DNA of 64,000 bases from Pseudomonas sp. S35 (GCF_009866765.1 NZ_CP019431.1:5600001-5664000); one strand, 5' to 3'. Counted from the stretch's first letter, positions 9,939-19,415 are shown. Translations and numbers: made by a program. The notes: a model not told the origin generated them from the letters alone.

Positions 9939-11495
9939 GTGAGCCAGTCACTGATCGCTGCCCTGCAAAACCCGGCCTTGTACCCTCACCCGGTTGAAGC
10001 GTTCCAAGTCATCGAAACCCACATTTCGTGGGTCGTATTGACCGGCCCCTACGCTTATAAGCTGAAGAAGCCGATGAACTTCGGCTTCCTGGACTTCACC
10101 GCCCTGGATGATCGCGGGCACTTCTGCAATGAAGAATTGCGCCTCAACCAACGCTTGACCGACGATTTGTATCTTGAAGTGTTACCCATTACCGGTACAG
10201 CCGAAGCCCCGCAATTAGGCGGCGATGGCCCGGTGATCGAATACGCACTGAAGATGCGTCAGTTCCCGCAAAGCCAGCTGCTCAGCACCCTGCAAGCCAA
10301 TGGCGAACTGACTGCCGCGCACATCGATGAAATGGCCAAGCAGATCGCACATTTCCACCTTAGCGCGCCAAAGGTCCCGCAAGATCACCCGGCCGGTACG
10401 CCGGACGAAGTCATGGCGCCGGTGCGACAGAACTTCGATCAGATCCGCCCATTCCTCAGCGACAAGGCCGACCTGGCCCAACTGGAAGCCCTGCAAGCCT
10501 GGGCCGAGAGCAGCTTCGAACGCCTCAAGCCACTGCTGGCACAGCGCAAGGCCGATGGGTTCACCCGCGAGTGCCACGGGGACATCCACCTGGGCAACGC
10601 CACGCTGATCGATGGTCAAGTGGTGATTTTCGACTGCATCGAGTTCAACGAACCGTTTCGCTTCACCGACGTCTACGCCGACACCGGCTTCCTGGCCATG
10701 GACCTGGAAGACCGCGGCCTCAAGTCCCTGGCCCGCCGCTTCATCAGCCAGTACCTGGAGCTGACGGGCGACTATCAGGGCCTTGAAGTGCTGAACTTCT
10801 ATAAAGCCTACCGCGCCCTCGTACGCGCCAAGGTGTCGTTGTTCAGCATGCCGAGCGAAGCAAGCCCGGTCCAACGGGCCACCACCCTGCGCCAGTACCG
10901 CAACTACGCCAACCTGGCAGAAAGCTACAGCACCATTCCGTCACGCTTCCTGGCGATTACCCACGGCGTCTCGGCTGTAGGCAAAAGCCACGTGTCCATG
11001 CGCCTGGTAGAAGCGCTCGGCGCCGTACGCATCCGCTCGGATGTGGAGCGCAAGCGCCTGTTCGGCGAGCAACACGTGGACAACACGCCGCAGGCTGGTA
11101 TCTATGCCGCCGACGCCAGCACAGCAACCTACGCTCGCTTGAACGACATCGCCGACACCGTGCTGCGCGCCGGTTTCCCGGTCGTACTGGATGCAACGTT
11201 CCTCAAACACGAACAGCGCGACGCAGCGGCCAAAGTTGCCGAGGCCACCGGTGCACCCTTCCTGATTCTGGATTGCAACGCACCGCAGGCCGTTATCAAC
11301 AGTTGGCTGGCGCAACGTCAGGCGGATAAAAACGATCCGTCCGACGCCACCCTGGCCGTTATCGAAGCACAGCAGGCAAACCGTGACCCACTCACAGCGC
11401 AAGAACTGTTGCTGAGCAAGCGCGTTGAGACCAATCAAAGCGGGACCCTCGACGCGGTGGTCGCGCAGATTCGCCAGCGCTTGCCAGGCCTGTAA
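9939..11495 (+). CDS. Bifunctional aminoglycoside phosphotransferase-like / P-loop kinase fusion protein
   Basis: 518 residues. The N-terminal two thirds resemble the APH/choline-kinase fold, with the catalytic loop HGDIHLGN (about residues 214-221) and a following metal-binding acidic motif FDCIEFNEPFR. The C-terminal third is a small-molecule-kinase-like P-loop domain with Walker A GVSAVGKS (about residues 341-348) and an ERDAAAK lid-like helix. The start is GTG at 9939. No substrate is known to me. Nothing beside it suggests antibiotic resistance, so a housekeeping phosphotransfer role is more likely. It is divergent from mrcB and appears monocistronic. Confidence 0.8.
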   Translation: MSQSLIAALQNPALYPHPVEAFQVIETHISWVVLTGPYAYKLKKPMNFGFLDFTALDDRGHFCNEELRLNQRLTDDLYLEVLPITGTAEAPQLGGDGPVIEYALKMRQFPQSQLLSTLQANGELTAAHIDEMAKQIAHFHLSAPKVPQDHPAGTPDEVMAPVRQNFDQIRPFLSDKADLAQLEALQAWAESSFERLKPLLAQRKADGFTRECHGDIHLGNATLIDGQVVIFDCIEFNEPFRFTDVYADTGFLAMDLEDRGLKSLARRFISQYLELTGDYQGLEVLNFYKAYRALVRAKVSLFSMPSEASPVQRATTLRQYRNYANLAESYSTIPSRFLAITHGVSAVGKSHVSMRLVEALGAVRIRSDVERKRLFGEQHVDNTPQAGIYAADASTATYARLNDIADTVLRAGFPVVLDATFLKHEQRDAAAKVAEATGAPFLILDCNAPQAVINSWLAQRQADKNDPSDATLAVIEAQQANRDPLTAQELLLSKRVETNQSGTLDAVVAQIRQRLPGL

Positions 11496-11588
11496 GAAAA
11501 ATTTCTTGGTCGTGTCGTCTACTTGGGCGCGCGGCCAAGCAATAGTGGCACTATAATGGCGTCATAAATCCAACAGGAGTTCGCCGTC

Positions 11589-11933
11589 ATGAGTCAGCCC
11601 AAGCTTCTTGATACCCCGCTCTACGCGCTCCTGCATAAAGACGATGTTCGCGGTTTCAACCAGGAGCGCCCGAAAGACGGCGCTGTCGACATGCGTGCAG
11701 GCGACTTCCGTGGGCTGGACTTACGTGAGCTCAACGCTACCGGCGTGGATTTCACCGACGCGTACTTCCGCTCAGCCGACTTGCGCGGCCTGGATTTGCG
11801 CGACTGCTCGCTGGAAGGCGCCAGCCTGGCCCATGCGCAGATTTCGGGCACCTACTTCCCACCTGAATTGACCGCCGACGAGATCCTCATGTCAGTCAAT
11901 TTCGGCACGCGCCTGCGCTATCGCACCAAGTAA
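11589..11933 (+). CDS. Pentapeptide-repeat protein
   Basis: 114 residues with consecutive A(D/N)LxxLDLRxx-type repeats between about residues 39 and 88 (ADFRGLDLRELNATGVDF, then ADLRGLDLRD). These should form a short right-handed quadrilateral beta-helix. There is no signal peptide or transmembrane segment. The function is unknown. Members of this fold include gyrase-protecting proteins, but this one is too short to infer that. The SD AGGAG lies nine bases before ATG 11589, and a perfect TATAAT occurs at 11552-11557 without a well-spaced -35. Confidence 0.8.
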   Translation: MSQPKLLDTPLYALLHKDDVRGFNQERPKDGAVDMRAGDFRGLDLRELNATGVDFTDAYFRSADLRGLDLRDCSLEGASLAHAQISGTYFPPELTADEILMSVNFGTRLRYRTK

Positions 11934-12136
11934 CACACGACTCAAGCCCGACTACGCGCAACGCGTAGCGGGTGCTTCACGCCTGCTTCCCGTCAAAGTT
12001 CTCGCGCCATTCTTATAAGCATTTGGGCCGTTTCGGACCAAAGAACTACGCTTTTCCTACTGAACGCTACACTCCTGTTCAGGCTTGCCTGGTCACGAAT
12101 ACCCACCGCACCATTCGGCCGTCGCAAGGAGGCTTG

Positions 12137-12409
12137 ATGAACGATGAGCTGCAACACCTTAAAAACCTCGGCAAGACCTCAGCACAGTGGCTGCATGCGG
12201 TGGGCATCCACAGTGCGTCCGACCTGCGTCGCCTGGGGGCGGTTGATGCATATCGAGCCGTAAGGACTCGCGGGTTCCGGGCATCGAAAGTGCTGCTGTA
12301 TGCAATCGAAGGGGCATTGATGGATGTGCATTGGAACGACATTCCTGCAGAACGCAAGGAGGCGTTGAACCGGCAACTGGACGCTATTGCGGCGCGCCAG
12401 AAGATTTAG
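12137..12409 (+). CDS. TfoX/Sxy C-terminal domain-like protein
   Basis: A 90-residue helical protein resembling the stand-alone C-terminal domain of TfoX/Sxy (LKNLGKTSAQWLHAVGIHSASDLRRLGAVDAYR), a helix-hairpin-helix-like fold. The frame is open further upstream, but ATG 12137 is chosen because AAGGAGG (12126-12132) is ideally placed four bases before it. Full-length TfoX controls competence in other gammaproteobacteria. Without the N-terminal domain the role here is unknown. Confidence 0.75.
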   Translation: MNDELQHLKNLGKTSAQWLHAVGIHSASDLRRLGAVDAYRAVRTRGFRASKVLLYAIEGALMDVHWNDIPAERKEALNRQLDAIAARQKI

Positions 12410-12486
12410 CCCCCACTGAAACCCAATGTCTACGGCTGTTTCGAACAAGCGTTTGAGGAAAACGAAGGATCACGCAAAAACAAATG

Positions 12487-12518
12487 TTGACTCTTAAATG
12501 AGAATCGTTATGATTATC
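12487..12518 (+). promoter_or_regulatory. Sigma-70 promoter and Fur box of the PrrF small RNA
   Basis: TTGACT (12487-12492) and TATGAT (12509-12514) are spaced by 16 bases. A Fur-box-like site GAGAATCGTTATGATTATC (12500-12518) matches the 19-base consensus at 14 positions and covers the -10, so iron-loaded Fur would block transcription. The predicted start is near 12521. Confidence 0.85.
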
Positions 12519-12520
12519 AC

Positions 12521-12633
12521 AACTGGTCGCGAGATCAGCCGATAACTGAAAGACCATTGGTTCGGACTCTCAGATTATCTCCTCATCAGGCTAATCACGG
12601 TTATTTGACCCGGCTTTTGCCGGGTCTTTTTTT
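12521..12633 (+). ncRNA. prrF: PrrF iron-responsive small regulatory RNA
   Basis: Recognised by the conserved core AGATTATCTCCTCATCAGG (12572-12590), continuing CTAATCACGG, and by the 3' terminator GACCCGGC/GCCGGGTC followed by seven T. PrrF RNAs are made under iron starvation and, with Hfq, repress mRNAs of iron-containing proteins (iron sparing). P. aeruginosa carries two tandem copies at this locus next to its heme-uptake genes. Only one copy is visible here. It is the functional counterpart of enterobacterial RyhB. Confidence 0.92.
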
Positions 12634-12647
12634 GCCCGCGATAAAGC

Positions 12648-13415
12648 TCAGCGCGCAATGATCAATGGATGCCCGCGCTCGGGATGCGGCTGAACCAATA
12701 CGTCCAGGCCAAATACGGCCTTGAGCGGTTCAGGCCGCAGCACCTGAGCCGGCGCGCCCAAGGCATGAGGGCGCCCCTGCTCGAGCAGCAGAATACGATC
12801 ACAGTAACGTGCCGCCAGATTCAGGTCATGGAGGATCACCAGCACGGCCGCGCCCCGATCGGCAAAGGTACGTATGGCCTGCAACGTCGTGTGCTGATGC
12901 AACGGATCAAGCATGGACGTCGGCTCATCGAGCAGCAACGTCTGCCCCGCCTCTCCTGGCCATAGCTGCGCCAGCACTCGCGCCAAGTGCACGCGCTGAC
13001 GCTCGCCACCGGACAATGCCAGGTAACTACGACCACTCAAGTGTGCGACATCCGCTGCTTGCAAGGCTGCGCCAATGATTTCGTCATCCCGCACGCGCCC
13101 GGTCTGATGAGGCAGGCGCCCCATGCCAACGACTTCTTCGACACGGAACGCGAAGTCCAGGGTCGAGGTTTGTGGCAACACCGCCAGTCGTTGCGCCCGC
13201 TGCGTTGCGCTCCAGTCTTTCAGCGCCTGCTGGCCCAGGCATACCTTGCCGTGATCAGGATTCAACTCACCGCATAACGCCCCCAGCAACGTACTCTTGC
13301 CGGCACCATTGGGGCCCAGCACACCGAGCACTTCGCCCGGCAGCAGATCAAGCGTGACATCCGCCAGCACGGTTTTGCGACCGCGACAGACTTGCAGGTC
13401 TTCAACACGCAGCAT
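12648..13415 (-). CDS. hmuV: Heme ABC transporter ATP-binding protein
   Basis: ATPase that powers heme import across the inner membrane. The 255-residue product has Walker A GPNGAGKS (about residues 35-42), a Q-loop, the ABC signature LSGGERQRV, Walker B LLLDEP and the switch histidine ILHDL. Its start overlaps the hmuU stop by one base. It is the last gene of hmuTUV (also called phuTUV in P. aeruginosa) and ends close to the convergent PrrF RNA. Confidence 0.93.
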   Translation of the reverse strand: MLRVEDLQVCRGRKTVLADVTLDLLPGEVLGVLGPNGAGKSTLLGALCGELNPDHGKVCLGQQALKDWSATQRAQRLAVLPQTSTLDFAFRVEEVVGMGRLPHQTGRVRDDEIIGAALQAADVAHLSGRSYLALSGGERQRVHLARVLAQLWPGEAGQTLLLDEPTSMLDPLHQHTTLQAIRTFADRGAAVLVILHDLNLAARYCDRILLLEQGRPHALGAPAQVLRPEPLKAVFGLDVLVQPHPERGHPLIIAR

Positions 13416-14452
13416 CAGGCACGCCCCCGCAACAACAGGTACAGAAAAAACGGCGCACCAATAAATGCCGTCACGATACCAATCGGCAATTCCGCTGGCG
13501 CCAAGGCCAACCGTGCGACCAAGTCTGCGAACAACAGCAAACTTGCACCGGCCAATATTGAAGCAGGCAGCAACACGCGGTGATCGGGCCCCGCCAGCAA
13601 TCTGACCAGATGCGGCACCACCAACCCGACAAAACCAATCATGCCTGCTGCAGCCACCGCTGCGCCCACACCCAATGCCGTGCAGAACACCAACTCGCGC
13701 TTGAGCCCCTCAACATCAATACCCAGGTGGCTGGCCTCGGACTCACCGAGCAGCAGCGCATTAAGGGCCTTGGCCCGACGCGGCAACCACAGCGCCACGC
13801 CTGCACTCACCATCAATAATGGCCACAGCCGCGAATAGCTCGCGCCGTTGAGGCTGCCTAGGTTCCAGAACGCCAGCGTGCGCAACGTTGCGTCGTCCGC
13901 CAAATACGTGAACAGGCCCACCGCCGAGCCAGCCAGCGCAGTGAGGGCAATGCCGGCGAGCAGCATCGTCGCCACATTGGTCTGGCCATTGCGCCGCCCC
14001 AGTCGATAGACCAGCGCAGTCACGCCCAACCCGCCAAGGAATGCGCACAGTGACAGGAGGTACGGCCCAAACGCATCCGGCAGCCCGCCAAAAAACGAAC
14101 CACCGACAATCGCGATAGCCGCCCCCAACGCGGCGCCACTGGAAACGCCTACCAAGCCCGGATCAGCCAATGGGTTGCGAAACAACCCTTGCATGGCCAC
14201 GCCCGACAATGCCAATACACCGCCCACCGCCAGACCCAGCAAGGTACGCGGCAACCGAATCTGCCCCAGGATCAGCTCCGCCTGCTCCAGCCCCTGAGCC
14301 TCGATCGGCACGCCCATCAAGCGCAAGGCTGCCTTGAGCGTATCCATTAACGGCAAGCTTACGGGCCCCAGGGCCAACGAGAGCCAGATAGCCAGTACGC
14401 ACAACAGTGCCAGCCCCACAAACAACGCTTTTGGTTTAACCAGAGAGGTCAT
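13415..14452 (-). CDS. hmuU: Heme ABC transporter permease (FecCD family)
   Basis: 345-residue polytopic inner-membrane permease of the FecCD/BtuC type with about ten membrane segments. The family motif [24 protein letters not shown] appears around residues 83-106, and the ATPase-coupling loop [13 protein letters not shown] around 235. Its start overlaps the hmuT stop by four bases (ATGA). It translocates heme delivered by HmuT using ATP hydrolysis by HmuV. Confidence 0.93.
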   Translation of the reverse strand: MTSLVKPKALFVGLALLCVLAIWLSLALGPVSLPLMDTLKAALRLMGVPIEAQGLEQAELILGQIRLPRTLLGLAVGGVLALSGVAMQGLFRNPLADPGLVGVSSGAALGAAIAIVGGSFFGGLPDAFGPYLLSLCAFLGGLGVTALVYRLGRRNGQTNVATMLLAGIALTALAGSAVGLFTYLADDATLRTLAFWNLGSLNGASYSRLWPLLMVSAGVALWLPRRAKALNALLLGESEASHLGIDVEGLKRELVFCTALGVGAAVAAAGMIGFVGLVVPHLVRLLAGPDHRVLLPASILAGASLLLFADLVARLALAPAELPIGIVTAFIGAPFFLYLLLRGRA

Positions 14453-15327
14453 GGGGCAGCTTTAGCCTGGGTTGGATAAAAACCGGCGGACAGCTTCACC
14501 AGGCTTTGCGGCAGACGCGGCCCAAGCCCGCCAACCAGCAGCGTCGGGTCCAGCTCAAAGACCTGCCCGCTCTTCGCGGCCGGCGTCGAAGCCAGGATAG
14601 GGTTCTCTTTGAACAATGCCGCGCGGGCAGCATCACCGGTCAGGGCGCGGTCAGCGAACACCAGCACCTGCGGGCTCAACCCCGCCAGCGACTCCACCGA
14701 AAACGGCTTATAACCGGTGTGCGTGGCCAGGTTATGCCCACCCGCCCGCTGCACCATCCAATCGCCGGCCGTGTCCTTGCCGGCAATCAGCGGTTTTCCA
14801 CCGGCATGACCGATCAACAGCAACACGCCAGGAGCCTTTTGCGAGGCCTGGGCCTTATCGACCCAGCTCTTCTGCTGACCCAACGCCTGCTCATATCCGG
14901 TAAACAATTCGTTGGCCTTGGCCTCATCGCCAAGCAACTTGCCCAGGTGCTGGAGATTGCCTTTCAAGCTCGGTAAATCCGGCTGCGCCGAGAACATTTC
15001 AACCTGGACACCCGCACTGCGAATCTGTGCCAGCACCGGTGGTGGGCCCATCTCGTCCGTGCCCACCAATATCTGCGGACGCAGGCTGAGAATACCTTCG
15101 GCCGACAATTGCCGCTGATAGCCAACACTTGGCAAAGCTTTAAGTGATTCAGGATGCTGGCTGGTGGTATCCACGCCGACCAGCTTCGGCTCCCCGCCCA
15201 GCGCCGTCACCCACTCCGACAGCGCCCCACCGGCACTTACCCAGCGTTGTGGCAGTTCAGAGGCGTGCGCCCCAGGGTTGACCAGCAGTCCGACAACAAG
15301 CGCAATAGCGCTGGCACTCAGGCGCAT
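14449..15327 (-). CDS. hmuT: Periplasmic heme-binding protein
   Basis: 292-residue class III substrate-binding protein (BtuF/HmuT type) with an N-terminal Sec signal ending near residue 23 (GAHAS). The mature protein starts with RWVSAGGALSEWVTALGG, typical of heme-binding HmuT/PhuT. It feeds heme to HmuU. It is the first gene of the operon. A Fur-box-like site lies about 115 bases upstream (15441-15459). No TonB-dependent receptor or heme-trafficking gene (phuR/phuS type) is adjacent, so the outer-membrane receptor must be elsewhere. Confidence 0.92.
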   Translation of the reverse strand: MRLSASAIALVVGLLVNPGAHASELPQRWVSAGGALSEWVTALGGEPKLVGVDTTSQHPESLKALPSVGYQRQLSAEGILSLRPQILVGTDEMGPPPVLAQIRSAGVQVEMFSAQPDLPSLKGNLQHLGKLLGDEAKANELFTGYEQALGQQKSWVDKAQASQKAPGVLLLIGHAGGKPLIAGKDTAGDWMVQRAGGHNLATHTGYKPFSVESLAGLSPQVLVFADRALTGDAARAALFKENPILASTPAAKSGQVFELDPTLLVGGLGPRLPQSLVKLSAGFYPTQAKAAP

Positions 15328-15440
15328 AACAGGGTTTCCTTCCTAGGGCGGGGCCTTTCAAGCACTCATTGATGTGACAGGTAAGCCCTGCATGGCATCG
15401 AACTGAGCACCCGGTCAGCTAACGGGCGAAGCCGGCATTT

Positions 15441-15459
15441 GATAATTGTTTGCATTTGA
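15441..15459. promoter_or_regulatory. Fur-box-like site between hmuT and the Rieske gene
   Basis: GATAATTGTTTGCATTTGA matches the 19-base Fur consensus at 11 positions, including the conserved GATAAT half. It lies in the divergent region between hmuT (minus) and the Rieske gene (plus, 15484), so it could serve either or both. Confidence 0.5.
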
Positions 15460-15483
15460 ACGTCAAGGCACTTAAGGATTGAA

Positions 15484-15801
15484 ATGAAGTTTCTCTGCCC
15501 CTCCGAGACCCTTGCGCCAGACAGCAGCCGCGGTTTTGAAGTCGATGGCTGCAAATTGCTCGCGGTACGCAGGGACGGCATTGCCTACTTCTATATCAAC
15601 CGTTGCCCGCATCGGGGCATCCCGCTGGAATGGCAACCCGACCAGTTCCTCGACGACAGCGCCAGCCTGATCCAATGCGCCACCCACGGCGCGCTGTTCC
15701 TGATCGAAAGCGGCGAGTGCATTGCCGGGCCTTGCTCCGGCAAAAGCCTCAAGGCCCTGCGTGGCCGCGAAGACGAACAAGGCCTGTGGGTGGATCTCTA
15801 G
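15484..15801 (+). CDS. Small Rieske [2Fe-2S] protein
   Basis: 105-residue stand-alone Rieske domain. The cluster ligands are visible as C41-x-H43 (CPHRG) and C65-x-x-H68 (CATHG). There is no membrane anchor or signal peptide, so it should be a cytoplasmic ferredoxin-like electron carrier. The partner enzyme is not known. ATG 15484 lies 24 bases from a Fur-box-like site. Its 3' end overlaps the convergent sfsA by four bases. Confidence 0.85.
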   Translation: MKFLCPSETLAPDSSRGFEVDGCKLLAVRRDGIAYFYINRCPHRGIPLEWQPDQFLDDSASLIQCATHGALFLIESGECIAGPCSGKSLKALRGREDEQGLWVDL

Positions 15802-16508
15802 TCGAGCAGTACGTCCAGGCGGCGGTCCACACACACTTGCTCGGATGTAACACGTACGCCATACGCCAACACCTCTACGCCAGCGGCCTTGGCTTCGCGC
15901 AGGGCTGCAGCGTAGGCGGCGTCGATCTCCACCGCCGGGCGTACCGCATCAATATCCGACAGGTTGACGCAATACAACTGCACCGCCCGCACACCTTCAC
16001 GCGCCAGGTGTGCGAGCTCCCGCAGGTGCTTGGCACCGCGCTGGGTCACCGCATCGGGGAACGCCGCAATCCGGGTGTCGTCAAAGCCCAGGGTGACACT
16101 TTTGACCTCCACATAAGCCGCGCCCTCGGGGTATTCCAGGCGAAAGTCGATACGGCTTTTCTCCTGACCGTAAGGCACTTCGCGCTTCAACGCGGTGAAA
16201 CCGTTCAGCTCAGTGATCACGCCCGCACGCAATGCCTCTTCGACCAGTTGATTGGCGCGTGCCGTGTTCACGCACGCCAAGCGACCTTGGGGCGTTTCGG
16301 CAATTTCCCACGTGCCGGGCAACTTGCGCTTGGGGTCGTTGGAGCGGCTGAACCAGACTTGCCCGCCTTCGACCATGCAATTGAGCATTGAGCCGGTGTT
16401 GGGGCAGTGAATGGTCAGCAACTCGCCGGTGACCGTCTCGATATCGGTGAGAAAACGCTTATAGCGGCGAATCAGCCGGCCTTCCTCAAGGGGTGGATGA
16501 AAACGCAT
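15798..16508 (-). CDS. sfsA: SfsA family protein (sugar fermentation stimulation protein)
   Basis: 236 residues with the SfsA signature features: N-terminal OB-like domain ([14 protein letters not shown]), NTGSMLNCM, and the nuclease-like core with RIDFRLE and YVEVKSVTL. In E. coli SfsA was linked to maltose metabolism and binds DNA; its exact biochemical role is unsettled. It starts one base inside the stop of the upstream aminotransferase gene, so the two are co-translated. Length is normal. Confidence 0.9.
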   Translation of the reverse strand: MRFHPPLEEGRLIRRYKRFLTDIETVTGELLTIHCPNTGSMLNCMVEGGQVWFSRSNDPKRKLPGTWEIAETPQGRLACVNTARANQLVEEALRAGVITELNGFTALKREVPYGQEKSRIDFRLEYPEGAAYVEVKSVTLGFDDTRIAAFPDAVTQRGAKHLRELAHLAREGVRAVQLYCVNLSDIDAVRPAVEIDAAYAAALREAKAAGVEVLAYGVRVTSEQVCVDRRLDVLLD

Positions 16509-17680
16509 CAGCCTTGCCAGCTCCTTAAGCCACGGGCGATTCGTTCGACCGCCTCCTGTAACCGATCGATATTTTGCGTGTAGGCAAAACGCACATGGTG
16601 CCCCGCTTGGTAGCGACCAAAATCCAATCCAGGCGTGAAAGCAACGTGCTCGGTCTCGAGAAAATGGCGGCAGAACGCGAAGGCATCTCCACCGAACGCG
16701 CTGATATCGGCATATAAATAGAACGCCCCTTCCGGTTCTACGGCGATGCCAAAACCCAGTTCGCGCAAGGCCGGCAGCAGGAAGTCGCGACGGCGGCCAA
16801 ACTCGGCGCGGCGCTCTTCCAGAATGCTCAGGGTTTGCGGGGTAAAACAGGCCAGCGCCGCATACTGGGCCATGCTGGGCGCGCTGATGTAAAGGTTCTG
16901 CGCCAGCTTCTCCAACTCGCCCACCGCAGCCGGCGGCGCTACCAGCCAGCCCAGGCGCCAGCCGGTCATGCCGAAATACTTCGAAAAACTATTTAGAACG
17001 AACGCGTCATCGTCGACTTCCAGCACGCTGGCGGCCTCGGTGCCGTAGGTCAGGCCGTGGTAGATCTCGTCCACCACCAGATGGCCGTTCCGCGCCTTGA
17101 TGGCGCTGGAAAGCCCAGCCAACTCCTCGCGACTGAGGATCGTACCGGTGGGATTCGCCGGGGAGGCAACCAGCGCGCCCACGCTGTCCTGGTCCCAATG
17201 CTTGGCCACAAGATCAGCGGTCAGTTGATAACGCACGTCCGGGCCCACCGGCACCAGTTGAGCAGCGCCTTCCACCAGTCGCAGAAAATGCCGGTTGCAC
17301 GGGTAACCCGGATCGGCCAACAGCCAGTGTTTGCCGGGGTCCACCAGCAGACTGCTGGCCAACAACAATGCGCCGGAACCGCCGGGGGTGATGAGAATAC
17401 GCTCGGGATCCACGCTCAAGCCGTAGCGCTGCTGGTAGAACCCGCTGATAGCTTCACGCAACTGCGGCAGGCCGCGCGCCGCGGTGTATCGGGTTTTGCC
17501 ATTGGCCAGCGCTGCCTGGCCGGCCTGGATGATCGGTTCTGCCGTGGTGAAATCCGGCTCGCCGATTTCCAGGTGGATTACATCATGGCCGGCGGCCTGC
17601 AGCTCATTAGCGCGCGCCAGCAACGCCATGACATGAAAAGGTTCGATGGCGCGACTGCGCGCACTGTAGGGCTGAGCCAT
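16508..17680 (-). CDS. PLP-dependent aminotransferase, class I/II
   Basis: 390-residue fold-type I aminotransferase. The Schiff-base lysine is K234 in [13 protein letters not shown]. The PLP-phosphate and substrate motifs [10 protein letters not shown] (about residues 171-180) and DEIYHGL are present, as is a C-terminal arginine region (HHVRFAYTQ). The amino acid specificity cannot be read from the sequence. The close match to the aspartate/alanine-type family suggests a broad amino-acid substrate. It is translationally coupled to sfsA downstream. Confidence 0.88.
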   Translation of the reverse strand: MAQPYSARSRAIEPFHVMALLARANELQAAGHDVIHLEIGEPDFTTAEPIIQAGQAALANGKTRYTAARGLPQLREAISGFYQQRYGLSVDPERILITPGGSGALLLASSLLVDPGKHWLLADPGYPCNRHFLRLVEGAAQLVPVGPDVRYQLTADLVAKHWDQDSVGALVASPANPTGTILSREELAGLSSAIKARNGHLVVDEIYHGLTYGTEAASVLEVDDDAFVLNSFSKYFGMTGWRLGWLVAPPAAVGELEKLAQNLYISAPSMAQYAALACFTPQTLSILEERRAEFGRRRDFLLPALRELGFGIAVEPEGAFYLYADISAFGGDAFAFCRHFLETEHVAFTPGLDFGRYQAGHHVRFAYTQNIDRLQEAVERIARGLRSWQG

Positions 17681-17999
17681 TAGCCTTCCTTTAACGGTGA
17701 GGACAAAATCAGGATTCTACCGAACCCGCGCGGTAAAACATGTTCTATTGCCTGCCTGGCCACCCGAGCGGCCCAGGCAAGCACGCGCAAAACGACTAAA
17801 ATCAACATTCGGGCCGAAACATACCCAGCCACGACGGGCTGCTGCAGTTTGCAACCCCGACGCGACAGGCTCGACAACCGGGAGTGGCGCACCCCGAATC
17901 TATCTGGTAAGTTCGCCCGCTTGCAGCCGCAGGGCCGGCAGGTGTCGGTGACGTTGCAATCCTGCGCAATGGATTAGAAGAGTGAGAGGCGGTCTATTC
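17681..17999 (+). other. Intergenic region upstream of dksA
   Basis: 319 bases between the divergent aminotransferase and dksA. No gene or convincing inverted repeat was found. It must hold the dksA promoter(s), but I could not identify a well-spaced -35/-10 pair by eye. Confidence 0.5.
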
Positions 18000-18443
18000 A
18001 TGTCCACCCAAGCAAAGCAACAGCAGACTCAAGGCCTCGGCGGCTTCGAACCCTACGTGGAAAAAAAGGGCGAGGAGTACATGGGCGAGCCCATGCGCGA
18101 GCACTTCACCAAGATCCTGAACAAGTGGAAACAGGACTTGATGCAGGAGGTCGACCGTACCGTTGACCACATGAAGGACGAAGCAGCCAACTTCCCTGAT
18201 CCGGCCGACCGTGCCAGCCAGGAAGAAGAGTTCGCTCTTGAACTGCGCGCCCGTGATCGCGAGCGCAAGTTGATCAAGAAGATCGACAAGACACTGCAAC
18301 TGATCAAGGACGAAGAATACGGCTGGTGCGAAACCTGCGGCGTCGAGATTGGTATTCGTCGCCTGGAAGCCCGCCCTACTGCCGACATGTGCGTAGACTG
18401 CAAGAACCTGGCGGAAATCAAGGAAAAACAGACCGGCAAGTAA
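18000..18443 (+). CDS. dksA: RNA polymerase-binding transcription factor DksA
   Basis: Binds in the RNA polymerase secondary channel and, with ppGpp, redirects transcription during the stringent response. 147 residues: a long coiled coil with acidic tip (D67 and D70 in NFPDPADRAS) and a four-cysteine zinc finger (C110, C113, C131, C134). ATG 18000 gives the standard length. An in-frame GTG at 17982 would add six residues and is less likely. A terminator follows, and gluQ comes next as in E. coli. Confidence 0.97.
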   Translation: MSTQAKQQQTQGLGGFEPYVEKKGEEYMGEPMREHFTKILNKWKQDLMQEVDRTVDHMKDEAANFPDPADRASQEEEFALELRARDRERKLIKKIDKTLQLIKDEEYGWCETCGVEIGIRRLEARPTADMCVDCKNLAEIKEKQTGK

Positions 18444-18462
18444 TCCCTGCCGAGCTGGACGA

Positions 18463-18488
18463 ATGGAGCGTGCAAACGCTCCATTTTT
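18463..18488 (+). terminator. Intrinsic terminator after dksA
   Basis: Stem ATGGAGCG / CGCTCCAT with a six-base loop, followed by TTTTTG, 20 bases after the dksA stop and just before gluQ. Confidence 0.85.
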
Positions 18489-18527
18489 GTTTCTGGGGTT
18501 TACCGATTTTCCAGTAGTATCCGGCCC

Positions 18528-19415
18528 ATGACAGCCTCTACCTATATTGGGCGTTTCGCCCCCACGCCCAGCGGCCACTTGCACTTTGGCTCCCTGGTCG
18601 CCGCCCTCGCGTCTTACCTCGATGCCCGCGCCAACCAAGGCCGCTGGCTGATGCGCATGGAAGACCTCGACCCACCTCGCGAAGAACCCGGCGCTCAGGC
18701 GGCGATCCTGCATGCCCTGGAAAGCTACGGTTTTGAATGGGACGGTGAACTGGTCCGACAAAGCGAACGGCATGAGGCCTACGCCAAAGTGCTGAACGAC
18801 ATGTTCAACCACGGCCTTGCCTACGCCTGCACCTGTTCACGCAAACAACTGGAACCCTACAACGGGATTTACCCCGGCCTGTGCCGCAATGCCGGTCACG
18901 AGCAGCAAGACGCGGCTATCCGCTTGCGTGTTCCTGAGTTGGAGTACCACTTTACCGACCGCGTGCAGGGCGAATTCCGACAACATCTCGGGCGCGAAGC
19001 AGGCGATTTCGTCATTCGTCGCCGTGACGGCCTCTATGCCTATCAACTCGCCGTGGTTTTGGACGATGCCTGGCAAGGTGTTACCGATATCGTGCGGGGC
19101 GCCGATCTGCTGGACTCCACCCCGCGCCAACTCTACCTGCAGGAACTGCTGGGCCTGCGCCAACCGCGCTACCTGCACGTGCCGCTGATCGTCCAGCCGG
19201 ACGGTAACAAACTGGGCAAGTCCTACCGTTCGCCGCCGTTGACGCCAGACCAGGCCACGCCTCTGCTGCTCAGAGCCCTGCGCGCCCTCGGCCAGCAACC
19301 CGGCAGCGAATTGCTCCACGCCAGCCCACGGGAACTGCTGGATTGGGGCATCCAGCACTGGGATGCCACGCTGATCCCGCGCACACTCACACTGGCTGAA
19401 GCGCAATTGAGCTGA
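18528..19415 (+). CDS. gluQ: Glutamyl-Q tRNA(Asp) synthetase
   Basis: Paralogue of the glutamyl-tRNA synthetase catalytic core, lacking the anticodon-binding domain. It attaches glutamate to queuosine of tRNA-Asp. 295 residues with the HIGH-like motif (PTPSGHLHFGSL, about residues 12-23), a zinc-binding insertion (CTCSRKQL and LCR, about residues 100-123) and a KMSKS-like KLGKSYRSP. Location directly downstream of dksA is the same as in many gammaproteobacteria. Confidence 0.95.
   Translation: MTASTYIGRFAPTPSGHLHFGSLVAALASYLDARANQGRWLMRMEDLDPPREEPGAQAAILHALESYGFEWDGELVRQSERHEAYAKVLNDMFNHGLAYACTCSRKQLEPYNGIYPGLCRNAGHEQQDAAIRLRVPELEYHFTDRVQGEFRQHLGREAGDFVIRRRDGLYAYQLAVVLDDAWQGVTDIVRGADLLDSTPRQLYLQELLGLRQPRYLHVPLIVQPDGNKLGKSYRSPPLTPDQATPLLLRALRALGQQPGSELLHASPRELLDWGIQHWDATLIPRTLTLAEAQLS

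Noticed and set aside
9939..11495. APH-like domain as an aminoglycoside-resistance gene
   Set aside because: Core-genome context and fusion to a P-loop kinase domain argue for a housekeeping protein; no mobile-element signature is nearby.
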